Shown here: positions 29,729 to 38,754 of the stretch, piece after piece
Position numbering within the stretch: the first letter of the stretch is position 1
How the letters are laid out: each line of letters begins with the position of its first letter
DNA from: Bordetella petrii
GTDB taxonomy: Bacteria > Pseudomonadota > Gammaproteobacteria > Burkholderiales > Burkholderiaceae_B
Reading direction: 5' to 3'
NCBI RefSeq assembly: GCF_017356245.1
Contig: NZ_JAFMZZ010000001.1
Span: 3,336,949 to 3,400,948, forward strand
DNA length: 64,000 nt
Notes under the pieces: generated by a model
What the model was told of the DNA's origin: nothing
Database searches by the model: none
Seen by the model: the letters and a program-made list of their open reading frames with translations, nothing else
Made by a program: the position numbers and the translations under genes

Positions 29729-32340
29729 ACACAAAATACCGCAAGCCCCTGCCGGGCACCCGCCTGGACTACTTCGATGCGCGCGCCGCCGTAGAAGCGA
29801 TCGCGCCCGGTGCCTACGATGGCCTGCCTTATACATCGCGCGTGCTGGCCGAGAACCTGGTGCGCCGCTGCGATCCGGCGCTGCTCGACGACGCCCTGCG
29901 GCAACTGGTCGAGCGCCGCCGCGATCTCGATTTTCCGTGGTTTCCGGCGCGCGTGGTGTGCCACGACATCCTGGGCCAGACCGCGCTGGTGGACCTGGCC
30001 GGCCTGCGCGACGCCATTGCCGACAAGGGCGGCGACCCGGCCAAGGTAAACCCGGTGGTGCCGGTGCAATTGATCGTCGACCACTCCCTGGCGGTCGAGC
30101 ACGGCGGCTTCGAGCCCGACGCCTTCCAGAAGAACCGCGCCATCGAAGACCGCCGCAACGAAGACCGCTTCCATTTCATCGAATGGACCCGGCAGGCGTT
30201 CCGCAACGTCGATGTGGTGCCGCCGGGCAACGGCATCATGCACCAGATCAACCTCGAGCGCATGTCGCCGGTCATCCACGCGCAAGACGGCGTGGCCTAT
30301 CCCGACACGCTGGTGGGCACCGACAGCCACACGCCGCATGTCGATGCGCTGGGCGTCATCGCCGTGGGCGTGGGCGGCCTGGAAGCCGAAAACGTGATGC
30401 TGGGCCGGGCCTCGTGGATGCGGCTGCCGGACATCGTCGGCGTCGAGCTCACCGGCCGCCGCCAGCCCGGCATCACCGCCACCGACATCGTGCTGACGCT
30501 GACCGAGTTCCTGCGCAAGGAACGGGTGGTGGGCGCCTACCTGGAATTCTTCGGCGCGGGCGCGTCCAGCCTCACCCTGGGCGACCGCGCCACCATTTCC
30601 AACATGGCGCCGGAATACGGCGCCACCGCCGCGATGTTCTCCATCGACGGCCAGACCATCGACTACCTGAAGCTCACCGGCCGTGACGATGCGCAGGTCA
30701 AGCTGGTGGAAACCTACGCCCGCGCCGCCGGGTTGTGGTCCGACACCCTGAAGAACGCCCAGTACGAGCGCGTGCTGCGGTTCGACCTGTCCAGCGTGGT
30801 GCGCACGCTGGCCGGTCCGTCCAATCCGCATCGCCGCCTGCCCGTGGCCGACCTGGCCGGGCGCGGCATCGCCGGCCCGGCCGAAGTCCAGCCCGGCCTG
30901 ATGCCCGATGGCGCCGTCATCATCGCCGCCATCACCAGCTGCACCAATACCAGCAATCCCCGTAACGTCATCGCCGCCGGCTTGCTGGCGCGCAACGCCA
31001 ACCGCGCCGGCCTGGCCCGCAAGCCCTGGGTGAAAACCTCGCTGGCGCCCGGCTCCAAGACCGTGGCCCTGTACCTGGACGAAGCCGGCCTGACGGCCGA
31101 ACTCGAACAGCTGGGCTTCGGCGTGGTGGCGTTCGCCTGTACCACCTGCAACGGCATGTCGGGCGCGCTGGATCCGGCCATCCAGCAGGAAATCATCGAC
31201 CGCGACCTCTATTCCACCGCCGTGCTGTCGGGCAACCGCAATTTCGACGGGCGCATCCATCCCTACGCCAAGCAGGCTTTCCTGGCGTCGCCGCCGCTGG
31301 TGGTGGCCTATGCCATCGCCGGCACCATCCGCTTCGACATCGAGCAGGACGTGCTGGGCACCGACGCCGGCGGCAAGCCGATCCGCCTGAAAGACATCTG
31401 GCCCAGCGACGAAGAAATCGACGCGGTGGTGCAGGCGGCGGTCAAGCCGGAGCAGTTCCGCAAGGTCTACGAGCCCGTGTTCGGCATCCGCGACCAGCGC
31501 CGCGAAACCGCCAGCCCGCTGTACGAATGGCGCGCCGCCAGCACGTACATCCGGCGCCCGCCGTACTGGGAAGGCGCGCTGGCCGGCGAGCGCACGATGC
31601 GCGGCATGCGCGCGCTGGCGGTGCTGGGCGACAACATCACCACCGACCATCTTTCGCCGTCCAACGCCATCCTGCCCGACAGCGCGGCCGGCGAATACCT
31701 GGCGAAAATGGGCCTGCCCGAAGAAGACTTCAACTCGTACGCCACCCACCGCGGCGACCACCTGACCGCGCAGCGCGCCACCTTCGCCAACCCCAAGCTG
31801 TACAACGAAATGGTGCGCAACGACGACGGCAGCGTGCGGCAGGGTTCGCTGGCGCGCGTCGAGCCCGAAGGCAAAGTCATGCGCATGTGGGAAGCCATCG
31901 AAACCTACATGCAGCGCAAGCAGCCGCTCATCATCGTGGCGGGCGCCGACTACGGCCAGGGCTCCTCGCGCGACTGGGCCGCCAAGGGCGTGCGGCTGGC
32001 CGGCGTGGAAGTCATCGTTGCCGAGGGCTTCGAGCGCATCCACCGCACCAACCTGCTCGGCATGGGCGTGCTGCCGCTGGAATTCAAGCCCGGCACCAAC
32101 CGCGTCACGCTCGAACTGGACGGCACCGAGACCTACGACGTGGTCGGCGAGCGCCAGCCGCGCGCCGACCTGACGCTGGTCGTGCACCGCCGCAACGGGC
32201 AGACGGTGCAGGTGCCCGTCACCTGCCGCCTGGACACGGCCGAAGAAGTGTCCATCTACGAAGCCGGCGGCGTGCTGCAGCGTTTTGCGCAAGACTTCCT
32301 CGAAGCCGAGTCCGCGCAAACCGCCCGCCGCGCCAGCTGA
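29725..32340 (+). CDS. acnD: Fe/S-dependent 2-methylisocitrate (2-methylcitrate) dehydratase AcnD
   Basis: An 871-residue aconitase-family enzyme. The [4Fe-4S] ligands are in ITSCTNTSNP and ACTTCNGMSG, and the C-terminal swivel domain has GADYGQGSSRDWAAKG. It is the AcnD type, shorter than aconitase A of about 890-900 residues, and is followed by prpF, its known partner. AcnD with PrpF converts 2-methylcitrate to 2-methyl-cis-aconitate. The ATG overlaps the regulator stop, so translation is probably coupled. Confidence 0.93.
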   Translation: MNTKYRKPLPGTRLDYFDARAAVEAIAPGAYDGLPYTSRVLAENLVRRCDPALLDDALRQLVERRRDLDFPWFPARVVCHDILGQTALVDLAGLRDAIADKGGDPAKVNPVVPVQLIVDHSLAVEHGGFEPDAFQKNRAIEDRRNEDRFHFIEWTRQAFRNVDVVPPGNGIMHQINLERMSPVIHAQDGVAYPDTLVGTDSHTPHVDALGVIAVGVGGLEAENVMLGRASWMRLPDIVGVELTGRRQPGITATDIVLTLTEFLRKERVVGAYLEFFGAGASSLTLGDRATISNMAPEYGATAAMFSIDGQTIDYLKLTGRDDAQVKLVETYARAAGLWSDTLKNAQYERVLRFDLSSVVRTLAGPSNPHRRLPVADLAGRGIAGPAEVQPGLMPDGAVIIAAITSCTNTSNPRNVIAAGLLARNANRAGLARKPWVKTSLAPGSKTVALYLDEAGLTAELEQLGFGVVAFACTTCNGMSGALDPAIQQEIIDRDLYSTAVLSGNRNFDGRIHPYAKQAFLASPPLVVAYAIAGTIRFDIEQDVLGTDAGGKPIRLKDIWPSDEEIDAVVQAAVKPEQFRKVYEPVFGIRDQRRETASPLYEWRAASTYIRRPPYWEGALAGERTMRGMRALAVLGDNITTDHLSPSNAILPDSAAGEYLAKMGLPEEDFNSYATHRGDHLTAQRATFANPKLYNEMVRNDDGSVRQGSLARVEPEGKVMRMWEAIETYMQRKQPLIIVAGADYGQGSSRDWAAKGVRLAGVEVIVAEGFERIHRTNLLGMGVLPLEFKPGTNRVTLELDGTETYDVVGERQPRADLTLVVHRRNGQTVQVPVTCRLDTAEEVSIYEAGGVLQRFAQDFLEAESAQTARRAS

Positions 32341-32354
32341 TTTTCCATACAGCC

Positions 32355-32384
32355 GGGGCGTCCGCCGGGCGCCCCGCGTTTTTT
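32355..32384 (+). terminator. Intrinsic terminator or attenuator between acnD and prpF
   Basis: GGGGCG (32355-32360) and CGCCCC (32370-32375) form a stem with a 9-nt loop, followed 3 nt later by six T. It sits in the 73-bp gap between two genes of one pathway, so read-through must occur or prpF has its own promoter. Confidence 0.6.
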
Positions 32385-32413
32385 CTCGATACTCCGTTTT
32401 CCAGGACAGCATC

Positions 32414-33595
32414 ATGGCCCATGCACCCCAGATCAGGATTCCCGCCACCTACATGCGCGGGGGCACCAGCAAAGGCGTGTTCTTCAAGCTGGCCGACCTG
32501 CCCCAGGCGGCCCAGGTACCCGGCCCCGAGCGCGACGCGCTGCTGCTGCGCGTGATCGGCAGCCCGGACCCCTACGGCAAGCAGATCGACGGCATGGGCG
32601 CGGCCACTTCCAGCACCAGCAAGACGGTCATCCTGGCCAAGAGCAGCCGGCCCGACCACGACGTCGACTACCTGTTCGGCCAGGTGTCCATCGACCAGCC
32701 TTTTGTCGACTGGAGCGGCAATTGCGGCAACCTGTCGGCCGCCGTCGGCCCCTTCGCCATCGCCAACGGCCTGGTCGACCCGCAGCGGGTGCCTGCTGAC
32801 GGCATCGCCATCGTGCGGATCTGGCAGGCCAATATCGGCAAGACCATCATCGCCCACGTGCCCATGACCGGCGGGGCCGTGCAGGAAACCGGCGATTTCG
32901 AGCTCGACGGCGTCACTTTCCCGGCCGCCGAGGTGCAGATCGAATTCATGGATCCGGCCGACGAAGGAGACGCGGGCGGCTCGATGTTTCCCACCGGCAA
33001 CCTGGTCGACGAACTCGAAGTGCCGGGCGTGGGCACCTTCAAGGCCACCTTCATCAATTCCGGCATCCCCACCATTTTTCTGGAAGCGGCGGCGCTGGGC
33101 TACACCGGCACCGAACTGCAGGACGATATCAACGGCGACGCCGCCGCGCTGGCGCGCTTCGAAACCATCCGCGCCCATGGCGCGCTGCGCATGGGCCTGA
33201 TCGGTTCGCTGGAAGAGGCTGCCAGCCGCCAGCACACGCCCAAGGTGGCCTTCGTGGCCGGGCCGGCCGACTACACCGCATCCAGCGGCAAGCGGATCGG
33301 CGCCGGCGATGTCGACCTGCTGGTGCGGGCGCTGTCGATGGGCAAGCTGCACCACGCCATGATGGGCACGGCTTCGGTCGCCATCGCCACGGCGGCCGCA
33401 GTGCCCGGCACCCTGGTGAACCTGGCCGCAGGCGGCGGCGAGCGTGACGGCGTGCGCTTCGGGCACCCGTCAGGCACGCTGCGCGTGGGCGCGCAGGCCC
33501 GCCAGGTCGACGGCGAATGGACGGTGACCAAGGCCGTCATGTCGCGCAGCGCCCGCGTGCTGATGGAAGGCTGGGTGCGCGTGCCTGGCCGGTGA
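32414..33595 (+). CDS. prpF: AcnD-accessory isomerase PrpF
   Basis: A 393-residue protein of the PrpF/DUF453 family with the diaminopimelate-epimerase fold. It begins MAHAPQIRIPATYMRGGTSK and has IDGMGAATSSTSKTVI and DWSGNCGNLSAAVG, typical of the family. PrpF isomerises the trans product of AcnD to 2-methyl-cis-aconitate. It is the last plus-strand gene of the prp locus and converges on prpC. Confidence 0.93.
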   Translation: MAHAPQIRIPATYMRGGTSKGVFFKLADLPQAAQVPGPERDALLLRVIGSPDPYGKQIDGMGAATSSTSKTVILAKSSRPDHDVDYLFGQVSIDQPFVDWSGNCGNLSAAVGPFAIANGLVDPQRVPADGIAIVRIWQANIGKTIIAHVPMTGGAVQETGDFELDGVTFPAAEVQIEFMDPADEGDAGGSMFPTGNLVDELEVPGVGTFKATFINSGIPTIFLEAAALGYTGTELQDDINGDAAALARFETIRAHGALRMGLIGSLEEAASRQHTPKVAFVAGPADYTASSGKRIGAGDVDLLVRALSMGKLHHAMMGTASVAIATAAAVPGTLVNLAAGGGERDGVRFGHPSGTLRVGAQARQVDGEWTVTKAVMSRSARVLMEGWVRVPGR

Positions 33596-33610
33596 ACGCA
33601 GTGCCGGCAT

Positions 33611-33720
33611 GCCCAGGTGTCAGGCTCCCGGCAGGGTGCCTGACACCGCACGACTGAGACAGCCTTTGCCCACTTCGACGTCTGACACCTGTGGAGTCAG
33701 ACACCTGCGAACTACACCGG
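33611..33720 (+). repeat. Two-hairpin intergenic repeat, copy A
   Basis: Hairpin 1 has 10-bp arms GGTGTCAGGC (33616-33625) and GCCTGACACC (33638-33647) with an inner CCC/GGG. A linker GCACGACTGAGAC follows, then ACTTCG and hairpin 2 with arms GTCTGAC (33680-33686) and GTCAGAC (33696-33702). A second copy is at 53857-53960. Stem bases differ in a paired manner between copies. Confidence 0.75.
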
Positions 33721-33730
33721 CAAGCCAAAA

Positions 33731-33758
33731 AAAAGCCTGGGCGCGAGCCCAGGCTTTT
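33731..33758. terminator. Bidirectional terminator between prpF and prpC
   Basis: A perfect 12-bp stem (AAAAGCCTGGGC with GCCCAGGCTTTT) closes on a GCGA tetraloop. A-run on the left and T-run on the right make it work in both directions for the convergent prpF and prpC genes. Confidence 0.9.
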
Positions 33759-33780
33759 GCATGTGCTTGCCTGCCGGCGC

Positions 33781-34977
33781 TTACTTGCGCTTTTCCAGGG
33801 GCACGTATTTCTGGTCTTCGGGGCCCACGTAGTTGGCGGTGGGGCGGATGATCTTGTTGTCGACGCGCTGTTCGATGATGTGCGCCGACCAGCCCGCGGT
33901 GCGCGCGATGACGAACAGCGGGGTGAACATCGCGGTGGGCACGCCCATCATGTGATAGCTGACGGCCGAGAACCAGTCCAGGTTGGGGAACATCTTCTTC
34001 ACGTCCCACATCACGGTTTCCAGGCGTTCGGCGATGTCGAACATCTTGGTGCTGCCGGCCTTCTTCGACAGCTTGTGCGCGACTTCCTTGATGACCTTGT
34101 TGCGCGGGTCGGACACCGTGTATACCGGATGGCCGAAGCCGATGATGACCTCTTTGGCCTCGACGCGGCGCCGGATGTCGGCCTCGGCTTCGTCGGGGCT
34201 GTCGTAGCGCTTCTGCACTTCGAAGGCCACTTCGTTGGCGCCGCCGTGCTTGGGCCCGCGCAGCGCCCCGATGGCGCCGGTAACGGCCGAATAGATGTCG
34301 GAACCGGTGCCGGCAATGACGCGGCCGGTGAAGGTCGATGCGTTGAATTCGTGCTCGGCGTACAGGATCAGCGAGGTGTGCATGGCGCGCACCCAGTCGT
34401 CGGACGGCTTCTTGCCGTGCAGCAGGTGCAGGAAGTGGCCGCCGATGCTGTCGTCGTCGGTTTGCACGTCGATGACGCGGCCGTTGTGGCTGTAGTGATA
34501 CCAGTACAGCAGCGCCGAGCCCAGGTTGGCCATCAGGCGGTCGGCGATGTCGCGCGCGTCGGGGATGTTGTGGTCGTCTTTTTCGGGCAGCACGCAGCCC
34601 AGCACGGATACGGCCGTGCGCATCACGTCCATAGGGTGGCTGGCGGCGGGCAGGCATTCCAGGGCGTCCTGCAGCTGGGCCGGCAGGCCGCGCATCGAGC
34701 GCAGCTTTTCTTTGTAGGCTTTCAGTTCGGCCTTGGTGGGCAGCTTGCCGTGCACCAGCAGGTGGGCGATTTCTTCGAACTCGGCGGTGCCGGCGAAATC
34801 CAGGATGTCATAGCCGCGGTAGTGCAGGTCGTTGCCGGTGCGGCCGACCGTGCACAGGGCCGTGTTGCCGGCCACCACGCCGGACAGCGCCACGGATTTC
34901 TTGGGCTTGAACCCGGCCTTTTCCTCGGTGGGCGCACTTGCTTTCTTGGCGGCCGGCTTCTTTTGCGAGGTGCTCAT
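33781..34977 (-). CDS. prpC: 2-methylcitrate synthase PrpC
   Basis: A 398-residue citrate-synthase-family enzyme that joins propionyl-CoA to oxaloacetate. Catalytic His residues are in [14 protein letters not shown] and [14 protein letters not shown] Lys-rich N-terminal extension of about 25 residues precedes the core. An AAGGAG ribosome site upstream of 34977 fixes the start. It lies downstream of prpB on the minus strand and shares its transcript. The low similarity to GltA at 41953 fits two paralogues with split roles. Confidence 0.95.
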   Translation of the reverse strand: MSTSQKKPAAKKASAPTEEKAGFKPKKSVALSGVVAGNTALCTVGRTGNDLHYRGYDILDFAGTAEFEEIAHLLVHGKLPTKAELKAYKEKLRSMRGLPAQLQDALECLPAASHPMDVMRTAVSVLGCVLPEKDDHNIPDARDIADRLMANLGSALLYWYHYSHNGRVIDVQTDDDSIGGHFLHLLHGKKPSDDWVRAMHTSLILYAEHEFNASTFTGRVIAGTGSDIYSAVTGAIGALRGPKHGGANEVAFEVQKRYDSPDEAEADIRRRVEAKEVIIGFGHPVYTVSDPRNKVIKEVAHKLSKKAGSTKMFDIAERLETVMWDVKKMFPNLDWFSAVSYHMMGVPTAMFTPLFVIARTAGWSAHIIEQRVDNKIIRPTANYVGPEDQKYVPLEKRK

Positions 34978-35039
34978 GTCTCTGACTCCTTGCCCGTCGG
35001 GGCGTAGATGGGGCGTAAACAAAAAACAGGAATGCGGGC

Positions 35040-35933
35040 CTACTTGCCTTTGCCCTGCTGGAACAGCGCATCCAGCTGCGATTCGAAAGCGTGGTAGCCG
35101 ATGCGGTCGTAGAGTTCGTCGCGGGTCTGCATGGTGTCCAGCACGTTTTTCTGGTGGCCGTCGCGGCGGATGGCCTGGTAGACGTTTTCGGCGGCCTTGT
35201 TCATGGCGCGGAAGGCCGACAGCGGATACAGCACCATGGCCACGCCCACGCTGCCCAGCTCTTCCACCGAGAACAGCGGCGTCTTGCCGAACTCGGTAAT
35301 GTTGGCCAGTACCGGCACCTTGACGGCCTTGGCGAAGCGGTCGTAGGTGGGCAGGTCGTAGGCGGCTTCGGCGAAGATGGCGTCGGCGCCGGCTTCCACG
35401 CAGGCCAGCGCGCGCTCGATGGCGGCATCGACGCCGTGCGAGGCGATGGCGTCGGTGCGGGCGATCAGGTAGAAGTCGGAGTCGGTGCGCGCGTCGGCCG
35501 CGGCCTTGACGCGGTCGGCCATTTCTTCGGTGCTGACGATTTCCTTGCCCGGCCGGTGGCCGCAGCGCTTGGCGCCGACCTGGTCTTCGATGTGGCAGGC
35601 GGCCGCGCCGAACTTGATCAGGCTTTTCACGGTGCGCGCAATGTTGAACGCCGACGGGCCGAAGCCGGTGTCGATGTCGACCAGCAGCGGCACGTCGCAC
35701 ACGTCGGTAATGCGGCGCACGTCGGTCAGCACGTCGTCGAGCGTGTTGATGCCCAGGTCGGGCAGGCCCAGCGAACCCGCCGCCACGCCGCCGCCCGACA
35801 GATAAATGGCGCGGTATCCGGCGCGCTTGGCCAGCAGGGCATGGTTGGCGTTGATGGCGCCGATGATCTGCAGGGGACTTTCTTCGGCCAGCGCCTGGCG
35901 GAAGAGGGCGCCGGGAGAGGCGGGTCGGGTCAT
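35040..35933 (-). CDS. prpB: 2-methylisocitrate lyase PrpB
   Basis: A 297-residue member of the isocitrate-lyase/PEP-mutase superfamily. It cleaves 2-methylisocitrate to pyruvate and succinate. The family signature [10 protein letters not shown] (usually KKCGH) and metal-site DIDTGFG are visible. CGGAG precedes the ATG at 35933 by 8 nt; an in-frame ATG further up (36038) would add an unlikely 35 residues. It is first of the minus-strand prpB-prpC pair. Confidence 0.95.
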   Translation of the reverse strand: MTRPASPGALFRQALAEESPLQIIGAINANHALLAKRAGYRAIYLSGGGVAAGSLGLPDLGINTLDDVLTDVRRITDVCDVPLLVDIDTGFGPSAFNIARTVKSLIKFGAAACHIEDQVGAKRCGHRPGKEIVSTEEMADRVKAAADARTDSDFYLIARTDAIASHGVDAAIERALACVEAGADAIFAEAAYDLPTYDRFAKAVKVPVLANITEFGKTPLFSVEELGSVGVAMVLYPLSAFRAMNKAAENVYQAIRRDGHQKNVLDTMQTRDELYDRIGYHAFESQLDALFQQGKGK

Positions 35934-36060
35934 GGGCGAGTCTCCGTGGAAGGCACGGGGCGCTCGCTCAGGCGCCCAGGCCAGATTGATATAGCGGCAA
36001 CGAGGACAGTTCAGTTGTTCAAAGCGGCGCCACAGCACTCACGCCGCATGAACCAGGCGC

Positions 36061-36137
36061 CCCGCAAGCGGGGACGCGCGGATCCGGCTTCGCCGGTCCG
36101 CGGCGTCGCCCCCTTGAGGAGAAGCGCGCAGCGCTTC
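36061..36137. repeat. Palindrome-rich spacer between prpB and mdh
   Basis: Two strong short hairpins are packed here. The first spans about 36079-36102 (GCGGA, CCGGC and their complements around a TTC loop), and the second is GAAGCGC-GCA-GCGCTTC at 36121-36137, 15 bp after the mdh stop. The second could stop mdh transcripts. No ORF of note lies here. Confidence 0.5.
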
Positions 36138-36151
36138 CGGGGCGGGTCACA

Positions 36152-37141
36152 CTATTTCAGCAGGTCTTTCACGCCGTCGCGCTCTTCGAGCAGCTCTTTC
36201 AGCGTGAAGTCGAGGCGTTCGCGCGAGAAGGCGTCGATTTCCAGGCCTTCGATGCGTTTGTATTCGCCGTTTTCGGTGGTGACCGGCACGCCGTAGATGA
36301 TGCCTTCGGGGATGCCGTAGGAGCCATCGGACGGAATGCCCATGGTGACCCACTTGCCGTTGCTGCCCAGCACCCAGTCGCGCACGTGGTCGATGGCGGC
36401 GTTGGCGGCCGAGGCGGCCGACGACAGGCCGCGCGCTTCGATGATGGCGGCGCCGCGCTTGCCCACGGTGGGGATGAACGTATCGCGGTTCCAGGCGTCG
36501 TCGTTGATCAGCTTGGACAGGCTCTGGCCGCCGACGGTGGCGAAGCGGTAGTCGGGGTACATGGTGGGCGAGTGGTTGCCCCACACGACCAGCTTTTCGA
36601 TGTCGGCCACGGGCTTGCCGGACTTGGCGGCCAGTTGCGACAGCGCGCGGTTGTGGTCCAGGCGCAGCATGGCGGTGAAGTTCTTGGCGGGCAGGTCGGG
36701 CGCCGACTTCATGGCGATGTAGGCGTTGGTGTTGGCGGGGTTGCCCACCACCAGCACCTTGACGTTGCGGCTGGCCACGTCGTTCAGGGCCTTGCCCTGG
36801 GCCGTGAAGATCTGGGCGTTGACGCTGAGCAGGTCTTTGCGTTCCATGCCGGGGCCGCGCGGGCGGGCGCCCACCAGCAGGGCGACGTCGGCGTCTTTGA
36901 AGGCGGTGCGCGGATCGCTGTGGGCGGTGATTTCCTGCAGCAGCGGGAAGGCGCAGTCATCCAGTTCCATGATGACGCCCTTCAGGGCCTTTTGCGCTTT
37001 TTCGTCGGGGATTTCCAGCAGTTGCAGAATGACCGGCTGGTCTTTGCCCAGCATCTCGCCGGAGGCGATGCGAAACAGAAGGGCGTAACCGATTTGGCCG
37101 GCGGCGCCGGTGACGGCGACACGCATGGCGGGCTTGGACAT
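36152..37141 (-). CDS. mdh: Malate dehydrogenase
   Basis: A 329-residue NAD-dependent malate dehydrogenase of the lactate/malate dehydrogenase family. The dinucleotide fold reads [20 protein letters not shown], the mobile loop [16 protein letters not shown] has the malate-binding Arg residues, and the catalytic His is in [20 protein letters not shown] lies 7 nt before the ATG. It reduces oxaloacetate or oxidises malate, providing oxaloacetate for GltA and PrpC. Confidence 0.97.
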   Translation of the reverse strand: MSKPAMRVAVTGAAGQIGYALLFRIASGEMLGKDQPVILQLLEIPDEKAQKALKGVIMELDDCAFPLLQEITAHSDPRTAFKDADVALLVGARPRGPGMERKDLLSVNAQIFTAQGKALNDVASRNVKVLVVGNPANTNAYIAMKSAPDLPAKNFTAMLRLDHNRALSQLAAKSGKPVADIEKLVVWGNHSPTMYPDYRFATVGGQSLSKLINDDAWNRDTFIPTVGKRGAAIIEARGLSSAASAANAAIDHVRDWVLGSNGKWVTMGIPSDGSYGIPEGIIYGVPVTTENGEYKRIEGLEIDAFSRERLDFTLKELLEERDGVKDLLK

Positions 37142-37200
37142 GAAGGTTCTCCGTAATGAGTTCGGTGAGACAAAAATCTCGCCAATCAGTGTAATCGCTG

Positions 37201-37218
37201 GGCACGCTCGGGCGTGCC
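37201..37218 (-). other. Hairpin in the mdh leader
   Basis: GGCACGC and GCGTGCC pair perfectly around a 4-nt loop, about 60-75 nt before the mdh start in the leader RNA. Role unknown; it could stabilise the leader or take part in attenuation. Confidence 0.4.
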
Positions 37219-37244
37219 GCCGGACAGCCGGCAGGTAGCTTTGA

Positions 37245-37273
37245 ATCCTAGATGGAATTTACGTATACGTCAA
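37245..37273 (-). promoter_or_regulatory. Predicted promoter of mdh
   Basis: On the minus strand TTGACG (37268-37273) and TAGGAT (37245-37250) are separated by exactly 17 bp. The -35 box overlaps the palindrome ACGTATACGT at 37261-37270. Confidence 0.65.
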
Positions 37274-37303
37274 TCGCTCTTATATCTTATATAAGACATA
37301 AGA
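37261..37303. promoter_or_regulatory. Two palindromes between mdh and the GntR/HutC gene
   Basis: ACGTATACGT (37261-37270) is a perfect palindrome over the mdh -35 box. A 26-bp near-palindrome (37278-37303), centred on CTTATATAAG at 37286-37295, has arms matching except at one symmetrical pair. Both are candidate operators for the adjacent GntR-family protein, and sit in a 298-bp divergent gap with no other gene. Confidence 0.65.
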
Positions 37304-37439
37304 CGTTGGACAACGCCAGCCGCGTTATGCCACAATGATGCGTTTGCCCGGTACGCCCGTCCGCAGCGCGGACGCCATGGCAGCGCCAGCGCCGTTTCGC
37401 GCGGGCCGCGCCGCCGAACAAGCACATACAACGACTTCC

Positions 37440-38219
37440 ATGGCAGACCCCAGGCCCGATCCCGCACCACGCCATCGCGCCGCCCGCACGGCGGGCGAAG
37501 GGGCCGCTTTCAGTCCGCTTTACCGCCAGATCAAGGGCCTGCTGGTGCAGAGCCTCGAGCGCGGCGAATGGAAGCCCGGCGAACTCATCCCCAGCGAAAT
37601 CGACCTGGCGGCCCGTTTCCAGGTCAGCCAGGGCACGGTGCGCAAGGCGGTCGATGAGCTGGCCGCCGAACACCTCTTGCTGCGCCGGCAGGGCAAGGGC
37701 ACCTTCGTGGCCACGCACCACGAGGCGCGCGTGCGCTACCGCTTCCTGCGCCTGGCCGCCGACGAAGAAGGCGAGGGCGGGCGCGCCGAAAGCCGCATCC
37801 TCGAATGCCGGCGCCTGCGCGCGCCGGCCGAGATCGCCCGCGCGCTCGAACTGCGCGCCGGCGAAACGGTGGTCACCATCCGCCGCCAGTTGTCCATGAA
37901 CCACCGGCCCACTGTCATCGACGACATCTGGCTGCCCGGTTCGCTGTTTCGCAGCCTGACCCTCGAATTGCTGGCCGCCAACAAGGCGCCGCTGTATGGC
38001 CTGTTTGAAACCGAATTCGGCGTCAGCATGGTGCGCGCCGACGAAAAGCTGCGCGCCGTCGCGGCCCCGGTCGAAATCGCCGGCCTGCTGGGCGTGGAGC
38101 CCGGCGCGCCGCTGCTGCAGGTCGACCGCGTGTCCTATACCTACGGCGACCGGCCGGTAGAGATCCGCCGCGGCCTCTACCTCACCGATCGATACCACTA
38201 CCGCAATAGCCTGAATTGA
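37440..38219 (+). CDS. GntR-family regulator (HutC/UTRA type)
   Basis: A 259-residue regulator with an N-terminal GntR helix-turn-helix (QSLERGEWKPGELIPSEIDL, then AARFQVSQGTVRKAVDELAA) and a UTRA effector domain ending GLYLTDRYHYRNSLN. It sits between divergent mdh and the sdh operon, and likely controls one or both. The start is uncertain: in-frame ATGs at 37335 and 37377 also exist and none has a good ribosome site. The ATG at 37440 was chosen as closest to the conserved region. Effector unknown. Confidence 0.85.
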   Translation: MADPRPDPAPRHRAARTAGEGAAFSPLYRQIKGLLVQSLERGEWKPGELIPSEIDLAARFQVSQGTVRKAVDELAAEHLLLRRQGKGTFVATHHEARVRYRFLRLAADEEGEGGRAESRILECRRLRAPAEIARALELRAGETVVTIRRQLSMNHRPTVIDDIWLPGSLFRSLTLELLAANKAPLYGLFETEFGVSMVRADEKLRAVAAPVEIAGLLGVEPGAPLLQVDRVSYTYGDRPVEIRRGLYLTDRYHYRNSLN

Positions 38220-38238
38220 TGAGCTTTTTTCCTACGAT

Positions 38239-38268
38239 TTGATACCAACCCGTTCTCTGGGCGAAAAT
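38239..38268 (+). promoter_or_regulatory. Possible promoter of the sdh operon
   Basis: TTGATA (38239-38244) and GAAAAT (38263-38268) are 18 bp apart in the 121-bp gap before sdhC. The -10 box is weak, so the call is tentative. Confidence 0.35.
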
Positions 38269-38340
38269 AACGCGTTTGCCTGCAAGGGCGAATCCAATTT
38301 CGCTGTCACGAATCCCTAGCACCGTAACACCGAGGCCGTC

Positions 38341-38754
38341 ATGTCCGACACCGCTGCCAAGCCACGTCCGCAGTTCCGCAATATTGGCATTGCGCAAATT
38401 GCCCGCTACCGCCTGCCCCTGGCGGGCAAGCTGTCCATTCTGCACCGCGTCAGCGGCGCGCTGCTGTTCCTCTGTCTTCCCTTGGTCATCCTGCCGCTGT
38501 TCGCGGCCAGCGTGGCCTCGCCGGAAAGCTATGCGCAGGTGGCGCAATACGCGGGCAACCCCCTGGTGAAGCTGGTCCTGCTGGTCCTGGTGTGGGGCTA
38601 CCTGCACCACTTCTGCGCCGGCATCCGCTACCTGGTGCTGGACCTGCACATCGGCATCGACAAGGTCTCGGCCCAGAAAAGCGCCGGCGTGGTTTTCGGT
38701 GTCAGCCTGGCGCTGACCCTCGTGTTCGCCCTCAAATTGTTCGGAGCTCTGTAA
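38341..38754 (+). CDS. sdhC: Succinate dehydrogenase cytochrome b556 subunit
   Basis: A 137-residue membrane anchor of complex II. Three hydrophobic helices follow a short cytoplasmic N-terminus. The family region LSILHRVSGALLFLCLPLV contains the conserved His-Arg and Ser near the quinone site, and LHHFCAGIRYLVLDLHIGID carries the heme-ligand His. It is the first gene of sdhCDAB and its stop abuts the sdhD start. Confidence 0.95.
   Translation: MSDTAAKPRPQFRNIGIAQIARYRLPLAGKLSILHRVSGALLFLCLPLVILPLFAASVASPESYAQVAQYAGNPLVKLVLLVLVWGYLHHFCAGIRYLVLDLHIGIDKVSAQKSAGVVFGVSLALTLVFALKLFGAL

Noticed and set aside
29593..32448. 951-codon minus-strand frame opposite acnD
   Set aside because: AcnD on the plus strand has clear iron-sulfur motifs; the opposite frame has biased composition and no family match.
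33611..33720. CRISPR or tRNA-like element
   Set aside because: No regular spacers and no cloverleaf; only two hairpins with a conserved linker.
36061..36137. Small RNA gene with its own promoter between prpB and mdh
   Set aside because: Stems are clear but no promoter or T-run is seen, so an independent RNA cannot be supported.
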